Assembly: GCA_913063405.1 (NCBI GenBank)
Contig: CAJXZB010000021.1
Coordinates: 1-51,622 of the forward strand
Source of the DNA: an uncultured Ulvibacter sp.
Lineage (GTDB): Bacteria; Bacteroidota; Bacteroidia; Flavobacteriales; Flavobacteriaceae
Reading direction: 5' to 3'
Length of the DNA: 51,622 bases
Made by a program: the position numbers and the translations under genes. Of this stretch, positions 32,196 to 43,097 are shown piece after piece (the stretch's first letter is position 1; the number at the start of each line of letters is the position of its first letter). The notes beneath the pieces are model-generated. The model worked only from the letters and a program-made list of their open reading frames with translations, was not told the DNA's origin and made no database searches.

Positions 32196-33647
32196 CTAAT
32201 ATGCACGATTCAAATATCCAAGTAAACTTGCTTCAATATTCATATTGAAAAGACTAGTATTACCATTCAAGATTATTCCTTTAGAATTGATCACAATAGC
32301 CTTGTTAGCAGAGTTTATAACAAGCTTTTGTTCAGCGTGATCAATATTATCGAATTGGTATTCTTTTGTTTTATCATATCCAGATTGCGTAACCACATTT
32401 CGCCATTTTTTAAAATGGGTATCTGTATTGATACCAATGAAATCGTATTCAGGATATTTTGCACTTAGTTCAGCAGCTTTAGCATGTATATTTCTGAAAT
32501 GACTTATCGACTGTGACGACCAGAAAAATAAGACAGTATTTTTTCGTAAGATACTATGTAAATCCTTAACAATATTATCTGCATTTAATAAAAGTACATT
32601 AGGTATTTCCTTTCCAGGCGTTAACATCATAGCAGACTCTGCCAATTCCTGCATTTCTATATTACAGGCTGGATACAGGTTTATATGAGAGAACAATTCT
32701 ACCATGTCTGGACCTCTTTCAGCGTCTTTTCCGCGCAATAAATAGTTAATTACATTACCTCTTACAAGTCTAATTTTTAAGGAGTCACTGGTAATAATAC
32801 TGTCCATAATTTTCACCTTATTCCAATTATGCACAAATGAATAGCGATCAAAGTCAGAGTAATCTTTATACTTTTCATAGGCCAGGTTATCGAAATAAAG
32901 GTTTAAAAAACGGTAATAAGGGAAGTAAGAGCGCAAACCGGTATTGCCAAAATCTACTTCCTCTCGATAATCATAAAAATCATCCGGAAAATCCTTGCCA
33001 GCTACAGTATTCTTACCCAGATTCACTGAGGTATATAGTTCTTTCTTTATATAGCCGTCATAGTTGATATTTGCCTTGGCTATTTCCTGGAAGTTTTTGT
33101 CTAACGAATTTTTCACAATAAACTCGTTGTACATAGCCGTTCTTGCCTTGGTAAAAGAATCTATTTTCTTCTGAAATTCTTTGGGTTCCAAAGAATAAAA
33201 CATTGGCAGTTGCTTGGTTTCTTCTTCGTTCATTAAAAAGAAATCCATTAGAAGTGTATTGCGCTCCGCTCCCTTACCCGAAAAAGCAAGAGATTCATCA
33301 AAGTCCACTGTATTTACACGCATCATTAAACTGTCGCCAGGCTCGAGGTAAATAATTTGATATTCATAATGCCTAAAGGAATATAAGCCATCAGTTATAG
33401 AGTCTGCTTTGTAAAGAAAGAAATTATCATCGCCTAGATAAACCGTATCTAAAACTTTGTTGTCTTTAGAAAAGATAACATAATCCAGCTTAGGATTAAC
33501 AATTTCTCCTCCTATCCAAGTAACTTCTGAGGAGCGATTCTCATTTTGGTCACAGGAGATAAATGCAATACAATACAATATAACAAGTAAGCTTCTAATC
33601 AATGAAATTGCGAGTTTAAAGTAACAAAAATATGGTAGACAACTCAT
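32196..33647 (-). CDS. TlpA-like thioredoxin-fold lipoprotein lacking the CxxC motif
   Basis: The 483-residue protein has a lipoprotein signal (CIAFISCDQNE) preceded by an unusually long, partly hydrophobic n-region. Residues about 35-120 resemble a DUF4369-like beta domain (IGGEIVNPKLDYVIF), a helical middle follows, and residues about 350-483 look like a TlpA/redoxin fold: VLLLNADNIVKDLHSILRKN and TVLFFWSSQSISHFRNIHAK. At the usual CxxC position it has SSQS, so no disulfide chemistry is expected there. It may be a structural or binding derivative. It is convergent with the transaldolase gene with 6 bases between stop codons. Confidence 0.72.
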   Translation of the reverse strand: MSCLPYFCYFKLAISLIRSLLVILYCIAFISCDQNENRSSEVTWIGGEIVNPKLDYVIFSKDNKVLDTVYLGDDNFFLYKADSITDGLYSFRHYEYQIIYLEPGDSLMMRVNTVDFDESLAFSGKGAERNTLLMDFFLMNEEETKQLPMFYSLEPKEFQKKIDSFTKARTAMYNEFIVKNSLDKNFQEIAKANINYDGYIKKELYTSVNLGKNTVAGKDFPDDFYDYREEVDFGNTGLRSYFPYYRFLNLYFDNLAYEKYKDYSDFDRYSFVHNWNKVKIMDSIITSDSLKIRLVRGNVINYLLRGKDAERGPDMVELFSHINLYPACNIEMQELAESAMMLTPGKEIPNVLLLNADNIVKDLHSILRKNTVLFFWSSQSISHFRNIHAKAAELSAKYPEYDFIGINTDTHFKKWRNVVTQSGYDKTKEYQFDNIDHAEQKLVINSANKAIVINSKGIILNGNTSLFNMNIEASLLGYLNRAY

Positions 33648-33710
33648 TTATGTTGTTAATTCCTCGTTAAAAGAAATTTAAAAAGTTATTGTTTCTCCAG
33701 TCCCAGTTAA

Positions 33711-35378
<1,668 letters not shown>

Positions 35379-35618
35379 TTATTCTCCAATTTCTTCTAAA
35401 TACGCATCAATTGTTGTTTGCGCTTTTGCCAATTCATCCTTTCGGATGTAGAGCATTACTTGACCTGGCACACCTACAGTGAATCCAGCTTGGATACTGC
35501 TAGCGTTATCATTTCTTTCTATTGGGTTTATTCCCAAGTCGTTAAGCCTTGCGACCAACCCTTTAACAATCATAGCGGGACCTGTATAGATTCTCGTTGT
35601 TTCTTCGGCGTTACTCAT
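35379..35618 (-). CDS. DUF2007 family small protein
   Basis: The 79-residue cytoplasmic protein matches the DUF2007 putative signal-transducing domain: an RIYTGPAMIVKGLVARLNDL strand-helix unit, GIxPIERND, and GQVMLYIRKDELAKAQ. The family has a ferredoxin-like fold and unknown function. It is convergent with the ABC-F gene; their stop codons are directly adjacent. Confidence 0.88.
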   Translation of the reverse strand: MSNAEETTRIYTGPAMIVKGLVARLNDLGINPIERNDNASSIQAGFTVGVPGQVMLYIRKDELAKAQTTIDAYLEEIGE

Positions 35619-35794
35619 AGTTTTAAAGTTTCAGGGTTGACAATTACAATTTGTAGTTATCAAATAAAGTTACGGACAACTGTGGATCAAAACAACTATT
35701 TAACATATTGAAAAATTAGAAAATTTGGTGGTGATAGAACAAGAGTGGTATATGTTTTGCTAATTGTTTACATTTACAATAAAAAATACTAGAA

Positions 35795-36379
35795 ATGCAA
35801 TTTAGAAATCCCCTTATCGCCTTAATCTTTTGTTTCGCTTTTACTACAATAACAGCCCAAAAATATATCAATAAATCTAGTTCGGATGTCACTTCGGAAT
35901 GGAACAACGCTACTTTTTCATCCACAAAAACATTTGCTGAGAATATTGAAGCCGTGGAATCATTTTCTTTTCTGAAAGGTATTTTAGAGGATGAAGCCTT
36001 GAGCACTGCAATGGCGAATGAAGAAATGGTAACCATCTTTGCGCCTTTGAATACTTCTTTTGAAAGTTTAAAAAAGTCGGACAGAAAGGAGTTACTTGCC
36101 GATAGAATGAGAATTTCTAAAACCATTAAATATCTTGTCGTTCCAGGGCGTGTTGATTTAAATTCAATTAAGAGAGCTACCTATCGAGGAGGGAGTACGA
36201 TGCAACTGAAGACTTTAAGTGGTGAAAACTTAGGCATAAAATTGGTAGATGGAAAAGTCTACCTTTTTGATGCTCAAAATAATACTGCAGAACTCACGGC
36301 CAGTAACTTCTACCATAAAAGCGGGCTATTTCATATTATAGAAGGCCTTGTTTATCCAGAAGCTGTTGAGAAAAAATAA
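35795..36379 (+). CDS. Secreted fasciclin-domain protein
   Basis: The 194-residue protein has a signal peptide ending TTITA before QKYINK. One fasciclin (FAS1) domain spans about 45-190: SFLKGILEDEALSTAM, MVTIFAPLNTSFESLKKSDR, IKYLVVPGRVDL and FYHKSGLFHIIEGLVYP. FAS1 domains mediate adhesion at the cell surface or matrix. The single-domain, periplasmic or surface form is common in Bacteroidota. Confidence 0.9.
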   Translation: MQFRNPLIALIFCFAFTTITAQKYINKSSSDVTSEWNNATFSSTKTFAENIEAVESFSFLKGILEDEALSTAMANEEMVTIFAPLNTSFESLKKSDRKELLADRMRISKTIKYLVVPGRVDLNSIKRATYRGGSTMQLKTLSGENLGIKLVDGKVYLFDAQNNTAELTASNFYHKSGLFHIIEGLVYPEAVEKK

Positions 36380-36397
36380 ATCTATATTCTTCTGAAT

Positions 36398-38824
36398 TTA
36401 TCTAAGGGTGGCGCCAAAATCGGTTTCAAACTTCTTCTGTAGCTTACTCATGATCTTATCGATTTGCTTGTCTGTGAGCGTTTTATTCTCATCTTGAATT
36501 GTAAAACTCAATGCATAGGATTTTTTACCCTTCGGAAGTTTTTTTCCAGTGTATACATCAAAAAGATTCACATCTTTAAGCAAGTTTTTCTCTGTTTGGA
36601 GCGCTGCTATTTTTAATGCTTCGAAAGTTACAGGTTCATCAAGTAACAATGCAAAATCACGTTTTACCTTTGGAAACTTTGAAATAGGTTTTATCAATTT
36701 ATTGTTGGTGGAAATTTCGCCTAAAACGGCACCCCAATTAAAATCGGCATAAAGGGTTTCTACTTCTACATTCAATTGTTCGGTAAGTTTCTTTTTAACA
36801 ACACCAAACTCAACTAGTATTTGTTTATTCTTTACAAGAGAGAAGCCTTCAGAAAATATATCATTTTTTAAACCTCTTTCTGAATAGCTATCAATTCCAA
36901 GACGTTCCAAAACACTTGTGATGATTCCTTTTCCGAAGAAAAAACCACTTTTCACCGCAGAAGTCCCCCAAGTATCCTCAGTCTTATCTCCGGAAATAAT
37001 TAGCGTAAGGTGCTTCTTTTCAGTTCTAGCGTCTGGATAGTTGTGATATGTATTTCCAAACTCAAACAACTTCACATTGCTTATTTTTCGGTTATTGTTA
37101 TACCCCAATGCTTCCAAACCACCAAATAGCATTGATTGACGCATAACTGATAAATCCTGACTTAAAGGATTTAGCATTTCTACATTGTGTTCTTCTTTTA
37201 GTGAATCACTAAGAGCGATATATTTTGGCGAAGTAAGTGAATTGCATAGCATTTCATTAAAGCCTAGGGCTGTAAGCTGCGAAGCAATACGATGCTGAAC
37301 CTGATAATCTTCAACTCTTTGACTGATTGCCATTGAGGCATTAAGTTTTTCCGTGAATTGAATATTGTTATAGCCATACACCCTAAGAATTTCCTCAATA
37401 ACATCGGCTTCTCGAGTCACATCATTCCGATAAGCAGGAATGGTCATCCCTATTCCTGTTTCAGTTACATTATTAACCTTAATCTCTAGCGAAGTGAGAA
37501 TTTGTTTTATGGTTTCGCGAGGAATCTCCTGGCCTATTAAGGACGTTGCTTTGTCGAAATTTAAGAAAACTTGATGGTCTTCAATTTTCTTAGGATATTT
37601 ATCCACAATGTCACTAGTAATAATACCTCCAGCAACTTTCATAATTAGGATCGCTGCATGCATAAGTGCGTATTCACAGATGTTTGGGTCAATACCTCGT
37701 TCAAAACGGAAAGAAGCATCAGTATTTAAACCATGTCTTTTTGCTGTTTTTCGAATACTCACAGGATTGAAGTAGGCACTCTCAAGGAAAATACTAGTGG
37801 TGCTTTGAGTAACACCACTTTCCAAACCACCAAAAACCCCAGCAATACACATTGGATTTTCTGCATTGCATATCATGAGATCCTCTTGGTGCAATTCACG
37901 TTCAACACCATCTAAGGTTGTGAATTTCGTTCCTGCAGGTAGTGTTTTTACATTGACGGTGTTTCCAGTAATTTTATTGGCGTCAAAGGCATGCAGTGGT
38001 TGACCAAGTTCATGTAGCACATAATTTGTGCAATCAACAATATTATTAGTAGGTGCTAGACCTATTGCCTTTAATCTATTTTGGAGCCAAGAAGGAGATT
38101 CGGCTACTTTTAAATCACTTATGGTTACGCCACAGTATCGAGGAGCTAAGGCTATGTCTTCAACATGAACATCTATCTTCAAAGTTCTATTTTCAATTTT
38201 GAAGCTTGTTGTTGAAGGGGTAATTAATTCTATAGAAATATTTTGTTGAAGAAGCCCAGCTTTTAAATCTCGGGCAACACCCCAATGACTCATTGCATCG
38301 GCTCGATTAGGCGTTAGTCCGATTTCAAAAACAGCATCGTTTTCAACTTCTAAAACTTCTGAGGCTGGTGTTCCTGCCTTTATATTTTCACTTAAGATCA
38401 TGATACCATCATGACTTTTACCTAGACCTAGTTCATCTTCTGCGCAGATCATTCCTTCACTAGATTCTCCGCGAATTTTTCCTTTCTTAATTTTCCAAGG
38501 CTTCCCTTCAGTGTCGTAAAGTGTTGTACCCACCGTTGCCACTGGAACCTTTTGTCCTTTGGTTACATTAGGAGCCCCGCAAACAACTTGAATGGGGCTT
38601 TCACCACCAACATCAACTTGAGTGAGTTTTAAACGATCTGCATCAGGATGTTGGTCACATTCCAATACATGCCCAACAACAACTCCTTCCAAACCGCCGA
38701 GGATTGAAGAAAATGGCTCGATTCCTTCAACTTCCAGTCCTAAATCTGTTAGTAGTTCCCCAGTTTTATGAGCGTCCCAGTCAAGGTTGATAAATTGTTT
38801 AAGCCAGTTGTATGAAATCTTCAT
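36398..38824 (-). CDS. pheT: Phenylalanyl-tRNA synthetase beta subunit
   Basis: The 808-residue protein has the full bacterial PheT layout: MKISYNWLKQFINLD, a tRNA-binding OB domain at about 40-150 (VVGHVLECDQHPDADRLKLT), B3/B4 editing domain (PRYCGVTISDL), B5 domain (TPNRADAMSHWGVARDL and QIKQILTSLEIKVNN), core domain and a C-terminal anticodon-binding FDX-ACB domain (FPKVKRDFALLLDEPVTFEA). It joins PheS to charge tRNA-Phe; pheS is not adjacent. It has a well-formed promoter at 38846-38876. Confidence 0.97.
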   Translation of the reverse strand: MKISYNWLKQFINLDWDAHKTGELLTDLGLEVEGIEPFSSILGGLEGVVVGHVLECDQHPDADRLKLTQVDVGGESPIQVVCGAPNVTKGQKVPVATVGTTLYDTEGKPWKIKKGKIRGESSEGMICAEDELGLGKSHDGIMILSENIKAGTPASEVLEVENDAVFEIGLTPNRADAMSHWGVARDLKAGLLQQNISIELITPSTTSFKIENRTLKIDVHVEDIALAPRYCGVTISDLKVAESPSWLQNRLKAIGLAPTNNIVDCTNYVLHELGQPLHAFDANKITGNTVNVKTLPAGTKFTTLDGVERELHQEDLMICNAENPMCIAGVFGGLESGVTQSTTSIFLESAYFNPVSIRKTAKRHGLNTDASFRFERGIDPNICEYALMHAAILIMKVAGGIITSDIVDKYPKKIEDHQVFLNFDKATSLIGQEIPRETIKQILTSLEIKVNNVTETGIGMTIPAYRNDVTREADVIEEILRVYGYNNIQFTEKLNASMAISQRVEDYQVQHRIASQLTALGFNEMLCNSLTSPKYIALSDSLKEEHNVEMLNPLSQDLSVMRQSMLFGGLEALGYNNNRKISNVKLFEFGNTYHNYPDARTEKKHLTLIISGDKTEDTWGTSAVKSGFFFGKGIITSVLERLGIDSYSERGLKNDIFSEGFSLVKNKQILVEFGVVKKKLTEQLNVEVETLYADFNWGAVLGEISTNNKLIKPISKFPKVKRDFALLLDEPVTFEALKIAALQTEKNLLKDVNLFDVYTGKKLPKGKKSYALSFTIQDENKTLTDKQIDKIMSKLQKKFETDFGATLR

Positions 38825-38845
38825 CTCTATTGTAAATTAAGCGTA

Positions 38846-38876
38846 CAAAGATAAAATATTGACGTTAGCATTCAAA
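38846..38876 (-). promoter_or_regulatory. Promoter of pheT
   Basis: On the minus strand TTTG (38876-38873), a 19-base spacer and TATCTTTG (38853-38846), an excellent match to the Bacteroidota -33/-7 consensus, 21 bases before the ATG. Confidence 0.65.
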
Positions 38877-38928
38877 CATTGAGATATAATTTGTAATTTT
38901 AAATATTGTTGAATTAAACCATCTATAT

Positions 38929-39132
38929 ATGAAGTTATTACTTAAAATTTGCATCCTTGTTTTTGTCTTTGGCCTCACTTCTTGTCGCGATACCAAAAAA
39001 GAGGAAGAAGAAACCAAAGCTGCCGTTGAACAAATTGAGGCAGTTGAAGCGGAGATTGAAGAAATTTCTACGAATCTTGAGAAAGGTGCTAACGAAATAG
39101 AAGAGGCATTAAAAGAATTAGATAGTATTTAA
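38929..39132 (+). CDS. Small lipoprotein with coiled-coil tail
   Basis: The 67-residue product has a lipoprotein signal (FGLTSCRDTKK). The mature part is an unbroken Glu-rich heptad helix (AAVEQIEAVEAEIEEIST), recalling the Lpp-like short coiled-coil lipoproteins, though no homology is claimed. It lies 13 bases upstream of a charged coiled-coil protein on the same strand; the two may be co-transcribed and interact. Confidence 0.72.
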   Translation: MKLLLKICILVFVFGLTSCRDTKKEEEETKAAVEQIEAVEAEIEEISTNLEKGANEIEEALKELDSI

Positions 39133-39145
39133 AATATTTAGAAAC

Positions 39146-40027
39146 ATGAAAAGTATAAGAAATAGTTTAGTTGTATTGTTATTGCTTGTTTTTGTTGGCA
39201 ATATTAATGGATTTGCTCAATCTATCAAAGATGTAAAAGGAGCAGAAGACGCCAATAAAGAGTTAAGAGAAGAAGCTTCTAAAAAGAAAGAGGACGCTCA
39301 AAAAGTAAAGGATAAAGTTGGAGGTGCTATGAACGGTGCAAGTAGTGTTGGGCAACATGGAGCTGAAGAAATAAGGAAGATAAAAGAGAAGATGAAAAGT
39401 GTCGAAAGTGATGAGGAACGTAAGGAGTTACAAGAAAAACTAAAGAAACTTAAGGAGGGAGCTAAAGATGTAATGAAGGGAGATCGAGAAGACAAAGTTG
39501 GTGATGTTAAAGATGGTCGTTCTAAGCCAAACGAAGCAATGAAGGACGAGATGAAGAAATACAAGGAGAAAATGAAGGATGCCTCTCCGGAAGAGCATAA
39601 AGAACTTGAGGCTAAAATGCGAGAGATTCAAAAGCAAAGGCTAGAAGGAAAGGATGTTAAGGGAGGAACGAAAGATGTAAAAGAAAAAATAGAGATAAAG
39701 AAAGACAAGGCTTATTCAGATTTAAAAGGACGTGAGTATGGAAATGCAAGGGCAACGGATGCAAAAAAAATGATCGAGAAGAAAGAGGTGGATATGGCCA
39801 ATCGCGATCGATTTGTAGCATCTGGAAAAGATCGAGTTTCAGCGGCAAAGACGAGAGTTCAGGCTGATCTTGATTCTGGTAAAATAAATAAGGAACAGGC
39901 CGCAGAGAAACTTGTTAAGATTGCCAATGCCAAACAACGTCTTAAAGACTATGAAGCAAGGGTTCAAAGCAGCAAGAAAAAACTAGCTGATCATAAGAGT
40001 AAAGTTTCTGATTATATCAAAAACTAG
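39146..40027 (+). CDS. Secreted highly charged coiled-coil protein
   Basis: The 293-residue protein has a signal peptide ending NINGFA before QSIKDV. The mature part is about 40 percent Lys, Glu and Asp, helical throughout, with near-repeats such as EEIRKIKEKMKSVESDEERK and MKKYKEKMKDASPEEHKELE, and broken by Gly-rich turns (GGTKDVK, VGGAMNGASS). The pattern suggests a long periplasmic or surface coiled coil. No family was recognised. It follows the small coiled-coil lipoprotein by 13 bases. Confidence 0.75.
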   Translation: MKSIRNSLVVLLLLVFVGNINGFAQSIKDVKGAEDANKELREEASKKKEDAQKVKDKVGGAMNGASSVGQHGAEEIRKIKEKMKSVESDEERKELQEKLKKLKEGAKDVMKGDREDKVGDVKDGRSKPNEAMKDEMKKYKEKMKDASPEEHKELEAKMREIQKQRLEGKDVKGGTKDVKEKIEIKKDKAYSDLKGREYGNARATDAKKMIEKKEVDMANRDRFVASGKDRVSAAKTRVQADLDSGKINKEQAAEKLVKIANAKQRLKDYEARVQSSKKKLADHKSKVSDYIKN

Positions 40028-40049
40028 TTCATAAAAATAATTGAGGGGA

Positions 40050-40147
40050 AGACTGCCTGAAAAGTAACTGTAACATTCATCCGAGCATATCTGGTAATAA
40101 ATAGAGGCTCAAAGAATAAAAGGTTAGAACTACTTTTCAGGCAGTCT
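40050..40147. repeat. 98-bp element with 17-bp perfect terminal inverted repeats, or long-loop terminator
   Basis: AGACTGCCTGAAAAGTA (40050-40066) is matched by its exact reverse complement at 40131-40147, with 64 bases between and CATTTTTT after. It lies 22 bases after the coiled-coil gene. It could terminate that operon, or be a short mobile repeat. Confidence 0.6.
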
Positions 40148-40202
40148 CATTTTTTAATGTAATGAATTCATTTTTTTGCGATTAACTGGTAAAATAACAC
40201 CT

Positions 40203-41417
40203 ATGATTAAGAATATAGCTCTTCTACTAATTTGTACAATTATCCTTGCGTGTGGGAAAGAGGTTTATGTTCCCAAAGCTGGCGCCTGGAGAGTATCATT
40301 GGATTTGGGGGAAGGCAAAGAACTTCCTTTTTTGGCTGAGTATAAAAATGAAGATACATTTATTATTTTTAACGCTGAGGAAGAAATAGAAATTAAGGAG
40401 ATTACTATCGAGGGTGATTCGATTACTATACAAATGCCTGTTTATGAGGGAGTGTTTAAGGGGACTTTTACAGAGGAGCGTATAACAGGAGATTTTATAA
40501 AAGAGAGTCTAAACAGAGTGGTGCCATTTACTATGGAATATGGCAGTAAATCAAGGTTTAAAACTTCGAATTCACAATATAAGCATATAGAAGGTAGTTG
40601 GGAGATGATATTTAGCCCAGATTCTGAAGATGATAATTATATAGCAAAAGGAATTTTCTCTGAAGGGGATGATGGAATTGTCACGGGAACGATTAGAACT
40701 ACCACTGGGGACTATCGCTACTTGGAAGGAGTGATCGATGCTACAACAGTGAAATTATCAACTTTTGATGGTGCGCATGCATTTCTTTTTGAGGCTGAGA
40801 TAAAAGACAGTATTTTAAATGGTATTTTTTACAGTGGAAATCATTGGCAAGAGCCTTTTACGGGAAAACGTAATGAGAACTACGAATTACCTGCTGCGGA
40901 TTCTCTGACTTTCCTTAAAGAAGGTTATGAGAAGGTGGGATTTTCTTTCCCAGACTCTGAAGGAAATATGGTCTCAATGGAGGATGAACGATTCAAGGAC
41001 AAAGTAGTTTTAGTTCAAATTATGGGTACTTGGTGCCCGAACTGCCTTGATGAAACCAAGTTCTATACAAAATATTACAACGATGTTAAAAGCGATGATT
41101 TAGAAATTGTTGCACTGGCCTTTGAATATGTTCCAACAGAAGAAAGAGCTATTAATTCAATCAATAGATTGATAGACGCAGTAGGGATTCCGTATCCAGT
41201 TTTGTTAGCCCAGTACGGCACTAGTAGTAAGAAAAAGGCAAATGAGAAATTGCCAATGTTAAATCATGTGCTTTCATACCCAACAACAATTTATATTGAT
41301 AAAACAGGTACTGTTAGAAAAATACATACAGGTTTTAATGGCCCCGCTACTGGGGAGAAATACACCGAATTTGTTACTGAGTTTAAAAACTTTGTAAAGA
41401 CATTGATTGAAGACTAA
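40203..41417 (+). CDS. TlpA-family thioredoxin-fold lipoprotein
   Basis: From the ATG at 40203 the product is 404 residues with a lipoprotein signal (ICTIILACGKEVY). Nine upstream codons starting with TTG are possible but would spoil the signal. Residues about 25-225 are a beta-rich domain repeated in two halves (VYEGVFKGTFTEERITGDFI and DYRYLEGVIDATTVKLSTF). Residues about 240-400 form a redoxin domain with WCPNC in MGTWCPNCLDETKFY and a cis-Pro region SYPTTIYI. It likely reduces or oxidises disulfides in periplasmic proteins. Confidence 0.9.
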   Translation: MIKNIALLLICTIILACGKEVYVPKAGAWRVSLDLGEGKELPFLAEYKNEDTFIIFNAEEEIEIKEITIEGDSITIQMPVYEGVFKGTFTEERITGDFIKESLNRVVPFTMEYGSKSRFKTSNSQYKHIEGSWEMIFSPDSEDDNYIAKGIFSEGDDGIVTGTIRTTTGDYRYLEGVIDATTVKLSTFDGAHAFLFEAEIKDSILNGIFYSGNHWQEPFTGKRNENYELPAADSLTFLKEGYEKVGFSFPDSEGNMVSMEDERFKDKVVLVQIMGTWCPNCLDETKFYTKYYNDVKSDDLEIVALAFEYVPTEERAINSINRLIDAVGIPYPVLLAQYGTSSKKKANEKLPMLNHVLSYPTTIYIDKTGTVRKIHTGFNGPATGEKYTEFVTEFKNFVKTLIED

Positions 41418-41444
41418 AACTGAGAACTCCCTTTATTAGTTAGA

Positions 41445-42620
41445 TCAAGTGGTCTTCAAGGATGTTTTAAAATTTAGGAAGTAGACTATTACAACTAGGG
41501 TAGCGACCGCGGTTACTAAAAAAACTGCGTTAGATCCGAAATAAAACCAGACCAGTCCACCGAAAGAACTTGCTATCATTGCGCAAATGCTTTGAAAGGC
41601 CGAAAACGTGCCAATAGCTGTTGCCAGCTTTTCTTTTGTTACAAGACTACTAATCCAAGCTTTTGAAATTCCTTCGGTAGCCGCGGCGTAGATCCCGTAG
41701 CCAAAAAAGAGTGCTATAAAGCCATAGGTGTTTGTAATCGTTCCCATTCCGAAGTAAACCAAACTAAAAACCCCTAACCCAAAGACAAACATTTTTTTTA
41801 GTCCAATTTTATCGGCCAAACCCCCAAGCGGAAACGCAAATAAAGTATAGATGAGGTTATAGAAAATATACATTCCAATAGTCATAGTGTCGTTAAACCC
41901 CATTTCTTTCGCTTTGAGTAATAGAAAAACATCTGAACTATTCAGGAGCGCAAAAAATAACATACCAATAACTACCCTTCGATACTTCAACGGGCTTTGT
42001 TTCCAATACTTCAAAAAAGATAAAAAAGATACTTTTTTTGTTTCCCTATTCGATAGTCGCTCTTTGTCTTTAATAAGAAATGTGGCGACGATTGCCAATA
42101 TGCCTGGAATAAAAGCGATATAGAAAATATTAATATAGTCTTCGGGATTGAAATGGAGATATAGCAAGGCCAGACTAGGCCCCAAAACTGCGCCGAGAGT
42201 GTCCATAGAGCGATGAAAGCCAAAAACCCGCCCTTTAGTATTTGGACTTGCTTCTTCCGAAAGCAGAGCGTCTCGAGCTCCTGTCCTAATTCCTTTTCCC
42301 AACCTATCCAATGTCCTAGAAAAAAGAATCCAGAGCGGATAGATGAAGAAAGCCATCATTGGTTTAGAGATTGCACTTAGCGCATAACCCAATTGGACGA
42401 AGGGGGATCGTTTCGCTTTACTATCAGATAATTGTCCAAAGTACCCCTTGCTTAAGCCAGCTGTGGCTTCTGCAATTCCTTCTAGAATTCCAATGAATAA
42501 AACGGAAAACCCGATGGTTTGAAGGTAAATAGGTAGAATAGGGTAGAGCATTTCGCTCGCCATATCTGTAAAGAGGCTAACAATGGATAAAACCCAAACC
42601 GTACGAGTTATGTGTCTCAA
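41445..42620 (-). CDS. MFS transporter
   Basis: The 391-residue protein has about 12 membrane segments. The loop between segments 2 and 3 reads GYFGQLSDSKAKRSPFVQLG, and RTLDRLGKGIRTGARDALLS lies in the mid-N half, matching an MFS subgroup of predicted multidrug or solute exporters. The second half has PLGGLADKIGLKKMFVFGLG. Substrate unknown. It follows the GNAT gene with a 9-base gap and ends a three-gene run with the cyclophilin gene. Confidence 0.9.
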   Translation of the reverse strand: MRHITRTVWVLSIVSLFTDMASEMLYPILPIYLQTIGFSVLFIGILEGIAEATAGLSKGYFGQLSDSKAKRSPFVQLGYALSAISKPMMAFFIYPLWILFSRTLDRLGKGIRTGARDALLSEEASPNTKGRVFGFHRSMDTLGAVLGPSLALLYLHFNPEDYINIFYIAFIPGILAIVATFLIKDKERLSNRETKKVSFLSFLKYWKQSPLKYRRVVIGMLFFALLNSSDVFLLLKAKEMGFNDTMTIGMYIFYNLIYTLFAFPLGGLADKIGLKKMFVFGLGVFSLVYFGMGTITNTYGFIALFFGYGIYAAATEGISKAWISSLVTKEKLATAIGTFSAFQSICAMIASSFGGLVWFYFGSNAVFLVTAVATLVVIVYFLNFKTSLKTT

Positions 42621-42629
42621 AATATAATT

Positions 42630-43082
42630 TTAACCGCGTTTGTGTATAAATTTTATTTTCCGAATTCCGTGATCTGTATCGTACTGACCATTTTCTTTAA
42701 AACCGAAAAACTCGTATAGCTTTTTGGCAGGTTCATTGGCGAGTCCAGTTTCAACAGTAATTGGGTTACCCTCGAAAAGATCCAAAATATGATCGATTAA
42801 TTTACTCGCAATACCTTGTCTGAAATAGTCTGGGTCCACAACCAAACTACAAATATGAAAAGCCGTTGGTTGAGGTTCAATTTCGAGTACAGCGGCTAAG
42901 TGTTCTCCTTGCCAGAATCCAAAGAAAGAAGTGTTGCTTTTCATAAAATCTACGACAGATCTCTTTAGAGGAGGGAAATCTGTTGCTCCAAGTAAGTCAG
43001 CTTCAACCGCGTATGAAACTTGAAAAATATCATAGATTTTTTCGGCATCAGCGCTAGCTTCCTGATCTAGCAATTTAATCAT
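42630..43082 (-). CDS. GNAT family N-acetyltransferase
   Basis: The 150-residue protein has the GNAT core: FHICSLVVDPDYFRQGIASK (acetyl-CoA binding motif A, RxGxA variant) and PITVETGLANEPAKKLYEFF. The substrate is unknown. It lies between the cyclophilin and MFS genes, 15 and 9 bases from them, so all three are probably co-transcribed. Confidence 0.9.
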   Translation of the reverse strand: MIKLLDQEASADAEKIYDIFQVSYAVEADLLGATDFPPLKRSVVDFMKSNTSFFGFWQGEHLAAVLEIEPQPTAFHICSLVVDPDYFRQGIASKLIDHILDLFEGNPITVETGLANEPAKKLYEFFGFKENGQYDTDHGIRKIKFIHKRG

Positions 43083-43097
43083 ATCATGTAAATAAAA

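Noticed and set aside
39298..39637. Minus-strand Ser/Phe-rich frames under the coiled-coil gene
   Set aside because: They are reverse complements of Lys/Glu-rich codons, a common artefact of charged coiled-coil genes.
40176..40202. Upstream TTG start for the TlpA-like gene
   Set aside because: The ATG at 40203 gives a normal lipoprotein signal; the extra nine residues would add a charged stretch before it.
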